A DNA stretch of 64,000 nt, taken from Mesorhizobium sp. B2-1-1. GTDB lineage: Bacteria; Pseudomonadota; Alphaproteobacteria; Rhizobiales; Rhizobiaceae. Positions 26,270-34,760 of the stretch are shown piece by piece (the stretch's first letter is position 1; the number at the start of each line of letters is the position of its first letter). Below the pieces are notes generated by a model. The model was not told where the DNA came from. It searched no databases and saw nothing but the letters and a program-made list of their open reading frames with translations. The DNA lies in NCBI RefSeq assembly GCF_006442975.2, contig NZ_CP083954.1, positions 2,487,501 through 2,551,500 of the forward strand. The letters run 5' to 3'. The translations under genes were made by a program, and so were the position numbers.

Positions 26270-26369
26270 TCGGCTGGGGAGCAGGACGATCTGTCTAGCC
26301 GCAGGGGTGGGGCGGGTGCTTTCGCGCATTCTCCGAGCGTACGGTGCCAGATGAACGCTGGTTTCGATC

Positions 26370-26861
26370 TCAGGACTGCACCGGCAACAGATCGGCAAGC
26401 GGTAGCACGGTCTCGTCCTTCACCGTCTTGATGACGATGTAGGTGAAGTAACGATCGATGCCGATTTCGCGTTCGAGCAAGGCATCGACCAGCCGCTGAT
26501 AGGTATCGATATCGCGCGCCATCACCTTCAGAACGTAGTCGACGCCGCCGCCCACCGACCAGCAGGCTACAATCTCAGGTATGTCGCGGATGACACGCTC
26601 GAAGCGGTCGAAATCGGCCTGGCGATGGCTGGCCAGCGTCACCTCCATCAGCACGGTGGCGACGGGTGCGACGACGCGCATAGCAATCGAGGCATGATAG
26701 CCGGAGACGATGCCGGCCTTTTCCAGCTTGCGCAGCCGCATCCAGCACGGCGTCGGTGACAGGCCGACCTTGTCGGCCAGCGCCAGCTTGGTGATGCGCC
26801 CGTCACGCTGGATCGCGTCGAGGATTCTGAGGTCGATCGGGTCGAGTTTCGCGGCGGCCAT
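26370..26861 (-). CDS. doeX: Lrp/AsnC-family regulator of the ectoine locus
   Basis: A 163-residue feast/famine regulator. N-terminal helix-turn-helix at residues 8-60 (DLRILDAIQRDGRITKLALA, LSPTPCWMRLRKLEKAGIV) and a C-terminal effector domain (VLKVMARDIDTYQRLVDALL, YIVIKTVKDE). AsnC-type genes accompany ectoine catabolic genes in many bacteria (asnC or doeX). It is divergent from enuR with an 84-base gap that holds the shared motif boxes, and is upstream of doeC in the same direction. Confidence 0.88.
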   Translation of the reverse strand: MAAAKLDPIDLRILDAIQRDGRITKLALADKVGLSPTPCWMRLRKLEKAGIVSGYHASIAMRVVAPVATVLMEVTLASHRQADFDRFERVIRDIPEIVACWSVGGGVDYVLKVMARDIDTYQRLVDALLEREIGIDRYFTYIVIKTVKDETVLPLADLLPVQS

Positions 26862-26923
26862 CTGTATCCACTTTTTGGTCCCGCCGTACCATGACGGCGC
26901 ATTATTTCGATTGTCAATTGCAC

Positions 26924-26955
26924 TGATTTCGATCTCTAATAAGTCATGACATTAT
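26924..26955. promoter_or_regulatory. Candidate EnuR operator overlapping the enuR start
   Basis: Two 13-base elements, TGATTTCGATCTC (26924-26936) and GTCATGACATTAT (26943-26955), are both repeated in front of ehuA (28403-28415 exact; 28468-28480 with one change). The second contains the palindrome GTCATGAC and covers the enuR initiation codon, which would suit autorepression. Assignment to EnuR is inference. Confidence 0.55.
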
Positions 26956-28331
26956 GGCAACCTGATCCCGCGCTCATCCGGCGGCCCGCCTACCAGTCGC
27001 TGGCCGACCAGTTCGCACGCGCCATTCATGATGGGCGGCTCGCCAACGGCGCGCGGCTGCCGACGCATCGCCGGCTGGCCGACGAGTTGAAACTATCGGT
27101 GCAGACGGTCAGTCGCGCCTATGAGGAACTGATTCGCCGCGGCCTGATCTCGGGCGAGATCGGCCGCGGCAGCTTCGTCCAGACGCAGCGGCGCGAGCCT
27201 GAACCGCCCTATCTGCCGGAGCGGCTGGGCGAAGTGATCGATCTCTCGATCCTGAAGCCGGTCTGCGAGCCGATGCATCTGGAGCGGCTGAAGCAGGCGC
27301 TGGGCTGGCTGGCCGACAACCTGCCGTCGAGTTCGGCGCTGTCGTTCCGGCCCAACATGGTGTTTCCCCGTCACCGCGCCGTGGCGGTCGAGTGGCTGAA
27401 GCTGTGCGGTCTCGATGCCTCGCCGCAGAATATCAGCCTGACCAATGGCGCTACCGCCGGCATGACGGTGGCGCTGATGAGCGTGGCGCCGCCCGGCTCG
27501 ACCGTCGCCACCGAGGCGATCGGCCACCATACGCTGGTGCCGCTCGCCCGCTATCTCGGCTTCAACCTCGAAGGCCTGCCGATAGACGGCAATGGCCTTA
27601 TCCCGGAAGCGCTGGACGAGGCCTGCCGGATCTCCGACATCCGCGCCGTGTTCGTGCAGCCTTCGGTGATCAACCCGACGGCGACGCTGATGGATGCGGC
27701 GCGGCGCGAGCAGATTGCGGCGGTTGCGCGCAGGCACGACATAGCCATCATCGAGAACGATGTGTTGGGGCCGCTGGTCGAGGACCGGCCGCCGCCGGTC
27801 GCCGCCTTCGCGCCTGAACGCACGCTCTACGTCACGTCCTTCACCAAGATCGTGGTGCCGGGCCTGCGCATCGGCTATCTCGCCGCCCCCGACCGCTATG
27901 TCGCCGCGGTCGCCAACCGGCATCTGGTTTCCAACTGGATGGCGACGCCGCTGGTGGCGGAGATCGCCACCAAATGGGTGACCGACGGCACCGCGATGGA
28001 ACTGGTGCGCTGGCAGCGCACAGCATTGCGGCGACGCCAGGACATCGTCGCCGAGGTGCTGGCCGGCGTCGACTATCGCACCCGGCGCGACGGACTGCAT
28101 GTCTGGTTGCAGTTGCCGGCCGACCGTGCCGAGGAGAGCTTCGTCGCCCAGGCGCGCCTGCAAGGCGTGGCGATCGCGCCCGGCGCTTCCTTCCGCATCT
28201 CGCAAGCGCCCTGGCAACCGGCGGTGCGCATCTCGCTGGGCTCGACCACCGAAGGGGAACTGCGCGCCGGCCTCGGCGTTGTCACCAAGCTGCTGCTTGG
28301 CGACCCCGAGCATCTGCTGCTCGCAATCTAG
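26946..28331 (+). CDS. enuR: MocR/GntR-type PLP-dependent regulator of ectoine utilisation
   Basis: A 461-residue MocR protein: an N-terminal winged helix-turn-helix (SLADQFARAIHDGRLANGAR, SVQTVSRAYEELIRRGLI) joined to an aminotransferase-like domain. The PLP lysine is Lys301 in YVTSFTKIVVPG; the Ruegeria EnuR uses Lys302 (from memory). EnuR senses ectoine-derived diaminobutyrate compounds through bound PLP and controls ectoine uptake and breakdown genes. It is divergent from the AsnC-type gene and followed by ehuABCD-eutABCDE. No strong ribosome site precedes the ATG, and a candidate operator overlaps it. Confidence 0.9.
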   Translation: MTLWQPDPALIRRPAYQSLADQFARAIHDGRLANGARLPTHRRLADELKLSVQTVSRAYEELIRRGLISGEIGRGSFVQTQRREPEPPYLPERLGEVIDLSILKPVCEPMHLERLKQALGWLADNLPSSSALSFRPNMVFPRHRAVAVEWLKLCGLDASPQNISLTNGATAGMTVALMSVAPPGSTVATEAIGHHTLVPLARYLGFNLEGLPIDGNGLIPEALDEACRISDIRAVFVQPSVINPTATLMDAARREQIAAVARRHDIAIIENDVLGPLVEDRPPPVAAFAPERTLYVTSFTKIVVPGLRIGYLAAPDRYVAAVANRHLVSNWMATPLVAEIATKWVTDGTAMELVRWQRTALRRRQDIVAEVLAGVDYRTRRDGLHVWLQLPADRAEESFVAQARLQGVAIAPGASFRISQAPWQPAVRISLGSTTEGELRAGLGVVTKLLLGDPEHLLLAI

Positions 28332-28402
28332 CGAGATGTGCCGCTATCCAGACGATGCCGACCGCCAAAGGCGTCCCCGGTGCTGTCATTTTCGGGTCGA
28401 CT

Positions 28403-28494
28403 TGATTTCGATCTCGGCACATTGCTAGGCACTGAATGCCCAAGAATTGTGCGGGATCAGAATAATTGTCATGATATTATTTTCCCAATTGACA
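28403..28494 (+). promoter_or_regulatory. Candidate EnuR-controlled promoter of ehuABCD-eutABCDE
   Basis: Holds an exact copy of TGATTTCGATCTC (28403-28415) and GTCATGATATTAT (28468-28480), both also found at the enuR start, then AATTGACATGAT, which echoes AATTGTCATGAT 25 bases earlier. TTGACA at 28489-28494 could serve as a -35 element; the matching -10 is weak. Lies in the 221-base gap before ehuA. Confidence 0.5.
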
Positions 28495-28552
28495 TGATTT
28501 GGCGGGTTCCGCATCGTTAAGGGCATAGGCTTCTCCAGCACGGGAAATTCGT

Positions 28553-29344
28553 TTGTCCGCATCCGCGCCTATCATCAAGGTCGATGGCATTTCGAAAAGC
28601 TTCGGCACTTTCAAGGTGCTGGACGGCCTGTCCATGCAGGTCATGCCCGGCGAGAAGCTGGCGCTGATCGGCCCGTCCGGCTCGGGCAAGACGACGATCC
28701 TGCGCATCCTGATGACGCTGGAGCGCATCGATGGCGGCCACATCCAGATCGACGGCGAGCATCTCTATCACATGGAGCGAAACGGCCAGCTGCTGGCCGC
28801 CGACGAGCGGCATCTGGCCAGGATGCGCCAGAAGATCGGCATGGTCTTCCAGCTGTTTAATCTGTTCCCGCACAAATGCGTCATCGACAATGTCACGCTG
28901 GCGCCGATGCTGACCAAGGGCACGCCGCGCGCTGCCGCCGAGAAGCGGGCGATGGAATTGCTCGACATGGTCGGCATGGCCGACAAGGCCAAGGCCATGC
29001 CGGCACAGCTTTCGGGCGGCCAGAAGCAGCGCGTCGCGATTGCCCGCGCGCTGGCGCTGTCGCCCCGGATCATGCTGTTCGACGAGGTCACCTCGGCGCT
29101 CGATCCCGAACTGGTCGAGGAGGTGCTCAACGTGATGCGCAAGCTCGCGGCCGAAACCGACATGACGATGCTGCTCGTCACCCATGAAATGGGCTTTGCC
29201 CACGACTTCGCCGACCGGGTGCTGTTCTTCGACCGCGGCCGCATCGTCGAGGAGGGCAAACCCGATGAGATTTTCCGCCATCCCAAACAGGAGCGCACGC
29301 AAGGTTTCCTGAAGAAGATCATCGCGGCCGGACATCGCGTCTGA
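28553..29344 (+). CDS. ehuA: Ectoine/hydroxyectoine ABC importer, ATPase
   Basis: A 263-residue polar-amino-acid-type ATPase: Walker [11 protein letters not shown]-loop [12 protein letters not shown], signature LSGGQKQRV, Walker [15 protein letters not shown], switch His in LVTHEMGFA. The only start that keeps the first beta strands is TTG at 28553, with GGGAA upstream. It opens the ehuABCD-eutABCDE run, the same order as in S. meliloti, which is the main basis for the substrate call. Confidence 0.9.
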   Translation: MSASAPIIKVDGISKSFGTFKVLDGLSMQVMPGEKLALIGPSGSGKTTILRILMTLERIDGGHIQIDGEHLYHMERNGQLLAADERHLARMRQKIGMVFQLFNLFPHKCVIDNVTLAPMLTKGTPRAAAEKRAMELLDMVGMADKAKAMPAQLSGGQKQRVAIARALALSPRIMLFDEVTSALDPELVEEVLNVMRKLAAETDMTMLLVTHEMGFAHDFADRVLFFDRGRIVEEGKPDEIFRHPKQERTQGFLKKIIAAGHRV

Positions 29345-29437
29345 CCGCCATGCCAGAGGCGGCGACACCGTCCGCAAGGGCGGCATTGCCGTCCTGAAAT
29401 GACTGCAACCAAGAACACAAACATGGAGTTGGGAACA

Positions 29438-30289
29438 ATGAAAAAACTTGGCATTCTGGCCGGCGTCGCCGGTCTTGCGCTGACCGCGGTGCTCGCGGCC
29501 TCGAACGTCGGATCGGCCGACGACAGCAAGCTCGAGCAGCTGAAGGCGCAAGGCTTCGCCCGCCTCGCCATCGCCAACGAGCCGCCCTACACGGCGGTCG
29601 CCGCCGACGGCAAGGTTTCGGGCGCCGCGCCCGACGTGGCGCGGGAAATCTTCAAGCGGCTGGGCGTCGCCGACGTCGCCGCCTCGATCTCGGAATATGG
29701 TGCCATGATCCCCGGCCTGCAGGCCGGCCGCTTCGACGTCGTCACCGCCGGCCTGTTCATGAAGCCGGAGCGTTGTGCGGCGGTTGCCTATTCCGAGCCG
29801 GTGCTGTGCGACGCCGAGGCGATGCTGGTGAAGAAAGGCAATCCGAAGGGCTTCAAGAGCTATGAGGATGTCGCCAAGGACACCTCCGCTACCATCGGCG
29901 CGCCCGGCGGCGGCACTGAGGAGAAGCTCGCGCTCAACGCCGGCGTGCCGCGTGACCGCGTCATCGTCGTGCCCGACGGCCAGAGCGGGCTGAAGATGGT
30001 GCAGGACGGCCGCATCGACGCCTATTCGCTCCCCGTCCTGTCGATCAACGATCTGATGAAGAAGGCCAATGACCCGAGCCTCGAAGTCATAGCACCCGTG
30101 CAGGGCGCGCCCGTCTATTGCGACGGCGCCGCTTTCAAGAAGGGTGACGAGGCGCTGCGCGACGCCTTCGACGTCGAGCTCGCCAAGATGAAGAAGTCGG
30201 GCGAGTTCGCCAAGATCATCGAGCCCTACGGCTTCTCGGCGGCGGCGGCGATGTCGACGACGCGCGACAAGCTCTGCGCGGCGAAATAA
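29438..30289 (+). CDS. ehuB: Ectoine/hydroxyectoine-binding periplasmic protein
   Basis: A 283-residue receptor with a signal peptide beginning MKKLGILAGVAG. Pocket residues known from S. meliloti EhuB (numbering from memory) line up: Glu21 and Tyr24 (ANEPPY; Phe24 in S. meliloti), Tyr60 (SEYGAM), Phe80 and Arg85 (LFMKPERC). This gives an aromatic box for the ectoine ring plus charged residues for the carboxylate. The ATG at 29438 is chosen because it starts the signal peptide; an in-frame ATG lies 15 bases earlier. Surrounded by ehuA and ehuC, with a repeat-rich gap after it. Confidence 0.9.
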   Translation: MKKLGILAGVAGLALTAVLAASNVGSADDSKLEQLKAQGFARLAIANEPPYTAVAADGKVSGAAPDVAREIFKRLGVADVAASISEYGAMIPGLQAGRFDVVTAGLFMKPERCAAVAYSEPVLCDAEAMLVKKGNPKGFKSYEDVAKDTSATIGAPGGGTEEKLALNAGVPRDRVIVVPDGQSGLKMVQDGRIDAYSLPVLSINDLMKKANDPSLEVIAPVQGAPVYCDGAAFKKGDEALRDAFDVELAKMKKSGEFAKIIEPYGFSAAAAMSTTRDKLCAAK

Positions 30290-30299
30290 GCGCTTTTCC

Positions 30300-30468
30300 C
30301 TTCTCCCCGTCCACGGAGAGAAGGTGGCTGAAGGGCCGGATGAGGGGCAGCGCGCGTTTTTGCGAGCTTGGAGCCGCGCCTCATCCGCCTGCCCGTCCTT
30401 CGCGGCAGCTGCGCTGCAGCTAAGGAGGGTGAACCGGCAACTTCTCCCCGTGAGAGAGGAGAAGTTGC
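30300..30468. repeat. Composite palindromic repeat between ehuB and ehuC
   Basis: Three inverted repeats in a row: CTTCTCCCCGT with ACGGAGAGAAG (30300-30323), GGATGAGG with CCTCATCC (30338-30386), and GCAACTTCTCC with GGAGAAGTTGC (30437-30468, perfect). The middle core is shared with the repeat at 23181. This is a rhizobial-type mosaic element inside an operon. It may attenuate transcription after ehuB, taking the place of the terminator seen at 19051 in the other operon. Confidence 0.7.
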
Positions 30469-30497
30469 TAAAACCAAACGTTGGAAGCCTCTGATAC

Positions 30498-31157
30498 ATG
30501 ACCCAATGGTCCGGCTATCTCGGCCTGATATTGCAGGGAGCGCTTGTCACCATCGAGCTGACGCTGATGGGGTCGGTGCTGGCCCTCGTGATGGCCTTCC
30601 TGGCCGGCATGGGGCGGCTGTCGCGCTTCTTCGCGTTGCGGGCGCTCGCCACCGCTTATATCGAGTTCTTCCGCGGCACATCGATTTTCGTACAGCTGTT
30701 CTGGGCCTATTTCGTGTTGCCCCTGGCGGGCGTCGAACTCACTCCGCTGCAAGCCGGCGTGCTGGCGCTGGGCCTCAATGTCGGCGCCTATGCGGCGGAA
30801 GTGGTACGCGGTGCCATCCAGTCGGTCGGCGCCGAGCAGTACGAGGCCTGCACGGCTCTCAATCTCGGCCGCTGGCAGGGCATGCGCCATGTCATCCTGC
30901 CGCAGGCGCTTCTTGTGATGCTGCCGACCTTCGGCAACAACGCCATCGAACTGCTCAAGGCGACATCCGTCGTCTCGCTGATTTCGCTCGCCGATCTCAC
31001 CTTCCAGGCGCAGGTGGTGCGCTCGCAGACCGGCAGCACGCTGATGCCGTTCACCACCATCCTGGTGATCTATTTCGCGCTCGCGCTCGTCATCTCCTGG
31101 GGCGTGCGGTCGCTGGAGCGGCGCATGGCGCGCGGCCTCGACGGAGTGCGCGTCTGA
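30498..31157 (+). CDS. ehuC: Ectoine/hydroxyectoine ABC importer, permease
   Basis: A 219-residue inner-membrane permease. Motifs: GALVTIELTLMGSVLALVMA, EFFRGTSIFVQLFW and the coupling region GAEQYEACTALNLGRWQG. It follows the composite repeat. Its TGA overlaps an ATG as TGATG that opens a five-codon mini-frame before ehuD. Confidence 0.92.
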   Translation: MTQWSGYLGLILQGALVTIELTLMGSVLALVMAFLAGMGRLSRFFALRALATAYIEFFRGTSIFVQLFWAYFVLPLAGVELTPLQAGVLALGLNVGAYAAEVVRGAIQSVGAEQYEACTALNLGRWQGMRHVILPQALLVMLPTFGNNAIELLKATSVVSLISLADLTFQAQVVRSQTGSTLMPFTTILVIYFALALVISWGVRSLERRMARGLDGVRV

Positions 31158-31174
31158 TGGATTGGGCCCTGTAA
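31157..31174 (+). other. Five-codon mini-frame with duplicated start region between ehuC and ehuD
   Basis: ATGGATTGGG occurs twice, at 31157 and at 31174. The first copy encodes only MDWAL and stops at TAA, whose last A is the first base of the true ehuD ATG. It joins ehuC by TGATG and ehuD by TAATG, a re-initiation chain. It looks like a small tandem duplication of the ehuD start. Confidence 0.6.
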
Positions 31175-31833
31175 TGGATTGGGACTGGGATTTCGTCCGG
31201 CAGATCCTGCCGACGCTGATCGAGGGGGTGAAGATCACCATCCTGGCGACGGTGCTCGGCTCGGTGCTGGCGGCAATCGTCGGGCTGGGCATCGCACTGG
31301 CCCGCCGCTCGCCGAACAAGATGATGTCGCGCACGGTCGGCTGGGCGGCCGAATTCATCCGCGGCACGCCGCTGCTGGTGCAGCTCTACTTCATTTTCTA
31401 CGTGCTGCCCGATTTCGGCATCCTGCTGCCGCCGCTGGTGGCCGGCGTTATCGGTCTTGGGCTGCACTACGGCACCTATACGGCGGAGGTCTATCGCGCC
31501 GGCATCGAGAACGTGCCGCGCGGCCAGTGGGAGGCGGCCAAAGCCTGCAATCTCAGCGCTCGCCAGACCTGGACCCACATCGTCATACCGCAGGCAATCC
31601 CGCCGATGATCCCGGCGCTGGCCAATTATTTCATCGCCATGTTCAAGGAGACGCCGCTGCTGTCGGCGATCACCGTGCTGGAGCTGATGAACCAGGCCAA
31701 GAGCGTCGCCAACACCTATTACCGCTATGTCGAGCCGATGACGCTGGTCGGCGCCTTCTTCCTGATCATCAGCCTTTTCTCGGTTATGCTGCTGCGCTGG
31801 CTGGAACATCGCTACGGCAAGATCGAAAGGTAG
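31174..31833 (+). CDS. ehuD: Ectoine/hydroxyectoine ABC importer, permease
   Basis: A 219-residue permease, partner of EhuC. Motifs: GVKITILATVLGSVLAAIVG, EFIRGTPLLVQLYFIFYVLP, RGQWEAAKACNLSARQ. The ATG at 31174 aligns with its paralogue at 19820 (both begin near WDWxF). It is preceded by a duplicated start region and followed after five bases by eutA. Confidence 0.92.
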   Translation: MDWDWDFVRQILPTLIEGVKITILATVLGSVLAAIVGLGIALARRSPNKMMSRTVGWAAEFIRGTPLLVQLYFIFYVLPDFGILLPPLVAGVIGLGLHYGTYTAEVYRAGIENVPRGQWEAAKACNLSARQTWTHIVIPQAIPPMIPALANYFIAMFKETPLLSAITVLELMNQAKSVANTYYRYVEPMTLVGAFFLIISLFSVMLLRWLEHRYGKIER

Positions 31834-31838
31834 TTCCC

Positions 31839-32615
31839 ATGAAGCCGCTTCCCGAAATCAGGCTGATGCCGACAAGGCCCGCACTCGAGGTGCGCCCGTT
31901 GGAAAAGCGCGTCGGCCTGATCATCCTGGCCACCGACCACACCAGCGAGCCGGACTTCCGTCGCATGGTGGCGAGTGAGAGGATCGGCATCTATGTCGCC
32001 CGCATCCCCTATAAGAATCCGACCACACCTCAGAATCTGCGCAAGATGCAGCCCGAACTGACGGCTGGCGCGGCGCTGATCCTGCCGGACGAACCGCTCG
32101 ATGCCATCTGCTACTCCTGCACGTCGGCCTCCGTGGTGATCGGCGATGCCGAGATCGAGGCGGCGATCCAGGCGGCCAAGCCTGGCGTGCCCGTGGTCAC
32201 GCCGCCGATGGCGGGCGTGCGCGGACTGAGGGCTCTGGGCGCGAAGAGGATCAGTATTCTCACCCCCTACACCGTCGAGACGAGCCGGCCGATGGCGGCC
32301 TATTTCGCCGAACGCGGCTTCGAGATCGCCAGCTTCACCTGTCTCGGCTTCGAGGATGACCGCGAGATGGCGCGCATTGCGCCGGCAGCCCTCGTCGATC
32401 TGGCGTGCGAGGCGACTGACCCGCAGGCCGAGGCGTTGTTCGTGTCCTGCACGGCGCTGCGCTCGGCGCTGGCGGTTGCCGCGATGGAACAGGCTATCGG
32501 CCGCCCGGTCGTCACCAGCAACCAGGCGAGCGCGTGGAATTGCCTGCGACTGTGTGGCGATGATGTGCCGCGTCCGGAGTTCGGGCGGCTGACGACCTTG
32601 CCGCTTGGACAGTAA
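31839..32615 (+). CDS. eutA: EutA, Asp/Glu racemase-superfamily protein of hydroxyectoine use
   Basis: A 258-residue protein of the maleate isomerase/arylmalonate decarboxylase group. The two facing active-site cysteines of the fold are visible in YSCTSAS (Cys94) and FVSCTAL (Cys204). EutA, EutB and EutC are thought to convert 5-hydroxyectoine to ectoine; the exact reaction of EutA is not settled. It follows ehuD by five bases and its end overlaps upstream start candidates of eutB. Confidence 0.88.
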   Translation: MKPLPEIRLMPTRPALEVRPLEKRVGLIILATDHTSEPDFRRMVASERIGIYVARIPYKNPTTPQNLRKMQPELTAGAALILPDEPLDAICYSCTSASVVIGDAEIEAAIQAAKPGVPVVTPPMAGVRGLRALGAKRISILTPYTVETSRPMAAYFAERGFEIASFTCLGFEDDREMARIAPAALVDLACEATDPQAEALFVSCTALRSALAVAAMEQAIGRPVVTSNQASAWNCLRLCGDDVPRPEFGRLTTLPLGQ

Positions 32616-32643
32616 GGTCATGTCCTGCATGCACGAGCGACCC

Positions 32644-33630
32644 ATGACGCACGCCGTCGCCCTTTCAGACATCCGCGCCGCGCGCCAACGCATCACCAGC
32701 AAGGTCGAGCCGACACCGGTCGTGCCATCCGAGAGCCTGTCGGAGCGGCTCGGCCTTCCCGTTCACCTCAAGCTGGAGCACCGCCAGATCACGGGCAGCT
32801 TTAAGCTGCGTGGCGCCTCGAACGCCATTGCTTCGCTCAATGCCGAGCAGCGGGCACGCGGTGTTGTCGCGGCTTCGACCGGCAATCACGGCCGCGCACT
32901 CGCCCATGCCGCCAGGCTCGAAGGCATGCGCGCGGTTGTCTGCATGTCGCGGCTGGTGCCTCGGAACAAGCTCGATGCCATCCGCTGCCTCGGCGCGGAA
33001 ATCCGCATTGTCGGCGACAGCCAGGACGACGCGCAGCAGGAGGTCGAGCGGCTGGTGGCGCAAGAGGGTCTCGTGATGCTGCCACCCTTCGACCATCCCG
33101 ACATCATCGCCGGGCAGGGCACGCTCGGGCTGGAGATCATGGAGCAGGTTCCTGACGCCGCTCTGGTGTTGGTGCAGCTCTCCGGCGGCGGGTTGGCCTC
33201 CGGGATTGCCGCAGCGGTCAAGGGCGTCAGGCCGAGCACAAAGGTCGTCGGCATCTCGATGGCGCGCGGCGCGGCGATGAAAGCCAGCCTCGATGCGGGG
33301 CGCCCGGTGCAGGTGGAGGAGCTGCCGACGCTGGCGGATTCGCTCGGCGGCGGCATTGGCCTCGACAACCGGCTGACCTTTTCCATGTGCCGAGACCTGC
33401 TCGACGACGTCGTGCTGCTTTCCGAAGACGAGATCGCCGCCGGCATCCGCCATGCCTATGAACAGGAGCGCGAGATCGTCGAGGGCGCCGGCGCGGTCGG
33501 TATCGCTGCGCTGCTTGCCGGCAAGGTGAAGCCAAACGGACCGGTGGTCGTTCTGCTTTCCGGTCGTAATATCGATATGAGCCTGCACAGAAAGATCGTT
33601 TGCGGCGAAGTAGTTGCGGAGCGCGCCTGA
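32644..33630 (+). CDS. eutB: EutB, threonine dehydratase-like PLP enzyme of hydroxyectoine use
   Basis: Fold-type II PLP enzyme of 328 residues from this start. The PLP lysine is Lys54 in TGSFKLRGASN and the phosphate loop is SGGGLASG. It acts on hydroxyectoine with EutA and EutC, probably by elimination of the hydroxyl. Start choice is uncertain: ATG at 32620 and 32629 are also in frame; 32644 is preferred because GAGCGA precedes it and the N-terminus then matches the family. The stop overlaps eutC as TGATG. Confidence 0.9.
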   Translation: MTHAVALSDIRAARQRITSKVEPTPVVPSESLSERLGLPVHLKLEHRQITGSFKLRGASNAIASLNAEQRARGVVAASTGNHGRALAHAARLEGMRAVVCMSRLVPRNKLDAIRCLGAEIRIVGDSQDDAQQEVERLVAQEGLVMLPPFDHPDIIAGQGTLGLEIMEQVPDAALVLVQLSGGGLASGIAAAVKGVRPSTKVVGISMARGAAMKASLDAGRPVQVEELPTLADSLGGGIGLDNRLTFSMCRDLLDDVVLLSEDEIAAGIRHAYEQEREIVEGAGAVGIAALLAGKVKPNGPVVVLLSGRNIDMSLHRKIVCGEVVAERA

Positions 33631-34622
33631 TGAACCGGATGACCATCCTTACCGAGAAAGAACTACGCGAGATCGTAGCTCTCGATCTCGACGCCGTCGC
33701 TTGCGTCGAAAACGCCTTCCGGGCGCTCGCTACCCTGCCGGTGGCGATGCCGCCGATCCTGCGGCTCGACATCCCCGAGCATCGCGGCGAGGTCGACGTG
33801 AAGACCGCCTATGTGCCTGGCATCGATGGCTTCGCCATCAAGATCAGCCCCGGCTTCTTCGACAATCCCAAGCTCGGCCTGCCCAGCGTCAACGGCATGA
33901 TGGTGCTGCTGTCGGCAAAAACCGGTCTGGTCGAGGCGTTGCTGCTCGACAATGGCTATCTCACCGACGTCCGCACCGCAGCCGCCGGGGCGGTCGCCGC
34001 AAAACACCTGTCGCGGCCGGACTCATCCATTGCCGCCATCTTCGGCGCCGGCGTGCAGGCCGGATTGCAGCTTGAGGCGCTGCGCCTGGTGCGGCCGATC
34101 GAAGAAGCCCGCATCTGGGCGCGCGACGCGGCCAAGGCGCAAGCCGCGGCCGGCGCCTTGAGCGAAAAACTGGGCATCGTGGTGCGCGCAGAACCGGATG
34201 CGGCCAAGGCGGTCGCCGGCGCCGACATCATCGTCACCACCACGCCCTCGACAGAACCATTGATCAAGGCCGGCTTCGTCTCGGCCGGCCAGCACATCAC
34301 CGCCATGGGCTCGGACGCCGAGCACAAGAACGAGATCGCACCGGCAATCCTGCGCATGGCCGATCTCTATGTCGCCGACAGCGCAAGGCAGACGCGCCGG
34401 CTCGGTGAATTGCACCATGCCATCTCCGCCGGCGTGATGGCGGCGGACACGGAGGTGGCCGAACTCGGTCAGATCATCGCCGGCGAACGGCATGGCCGGC
34501 GTGCGGCGGACGACATCACCATCGCCGACCTGACCGGCACCGGCGTGCAGGACACCGCGATCGCCACGCTAGCCCGTGACCGGGCCCGGGTCGCGAAAGC
34601 CGGAACCATTTTTGAAAGTTGA
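33630..34622 (+). CDS. eutC: EutC, ornithine cyclodeaminase/mu-crystallin-like enzyme
   Basis: A 330-residue NAD(P)-binding protein. Motifs: YGYL-type segment DNGYLTDVRTAAAGAVAAKH, nucleotide-binding IFGAGVQAGLQLEAL and the late GTGVQDTAIA. Within ectoine clusters EutC is taken to reduce the imine or ketone intermediate made by EutB back to ectoine; this is family knowledge, not shown here. Coupled to eutB by TGATG. Confidence 0.9.
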   Translation: MNRMTILTEKELREIVALDLDAVACVENAFRALATLPVAMPPILRLDIPEHRGEVDVKTAYVPGIDGFAIKISPGFFDNPKLGLPSVNGMMVLLSAKTGLVEALLLDNGYLTDVRTAAAGAVAAKHLSRPDSSIAAIFGAGVQAGLQLEALRLVRPIEEARIWARDAAKAQAAAGALSEKLGIVVRAEPDAAKAVAGADIIVTTTPSTEPLIKAGFVSAGQHITAMGSDAEHKNEIAPAILRMADLYVADSARQTRRLGELHHAISAGVMAADTEVAELGQIIAGERHGRRAADDITIADLTGTGVQDTAIATLARDRARVAKAGTIFES

Positions 34623-34634
34623 TGCTGGCCGCAA

Positions 34635-34683
34635 GAGCATGATCCGGAAAAGTGGGAACCGGTTTTCCGAGGAGATCATGCTC
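34635..34683. repeat. Rhizobial-type palindromic repeat between eutC and eutD
   Basis: Perfect 10-base outer arms GAGCATGATC and GATCATGCTC and inner arms CGGAAAA and TTTTCCG. From memory this sequence is one of the most frequent intergenic palindromes of Mesorhizobium, Rhizobium and Sinorhizobium. A separate small hairpin (ACCTGG/CCAGGT, 34696-34709) follows. Both sit in the only sizeable gap within eutABCDE. Confidence 0.8.
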
Positions 34684-34760
34684 AAACAAAAAATTACCTG
34701 GAGCCAGGTTCAACGGAAGTTGAAGCGGGTTCCAGGGCCCAACAAACGAGGACCAACAAA

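Noticed and set aside
28517..30499. Leftward 660-codon open frame opposite ehuA and ehuB
   Set aside because: Antisense shadow of well-defined transporter genes; no motif and no ribosome site.
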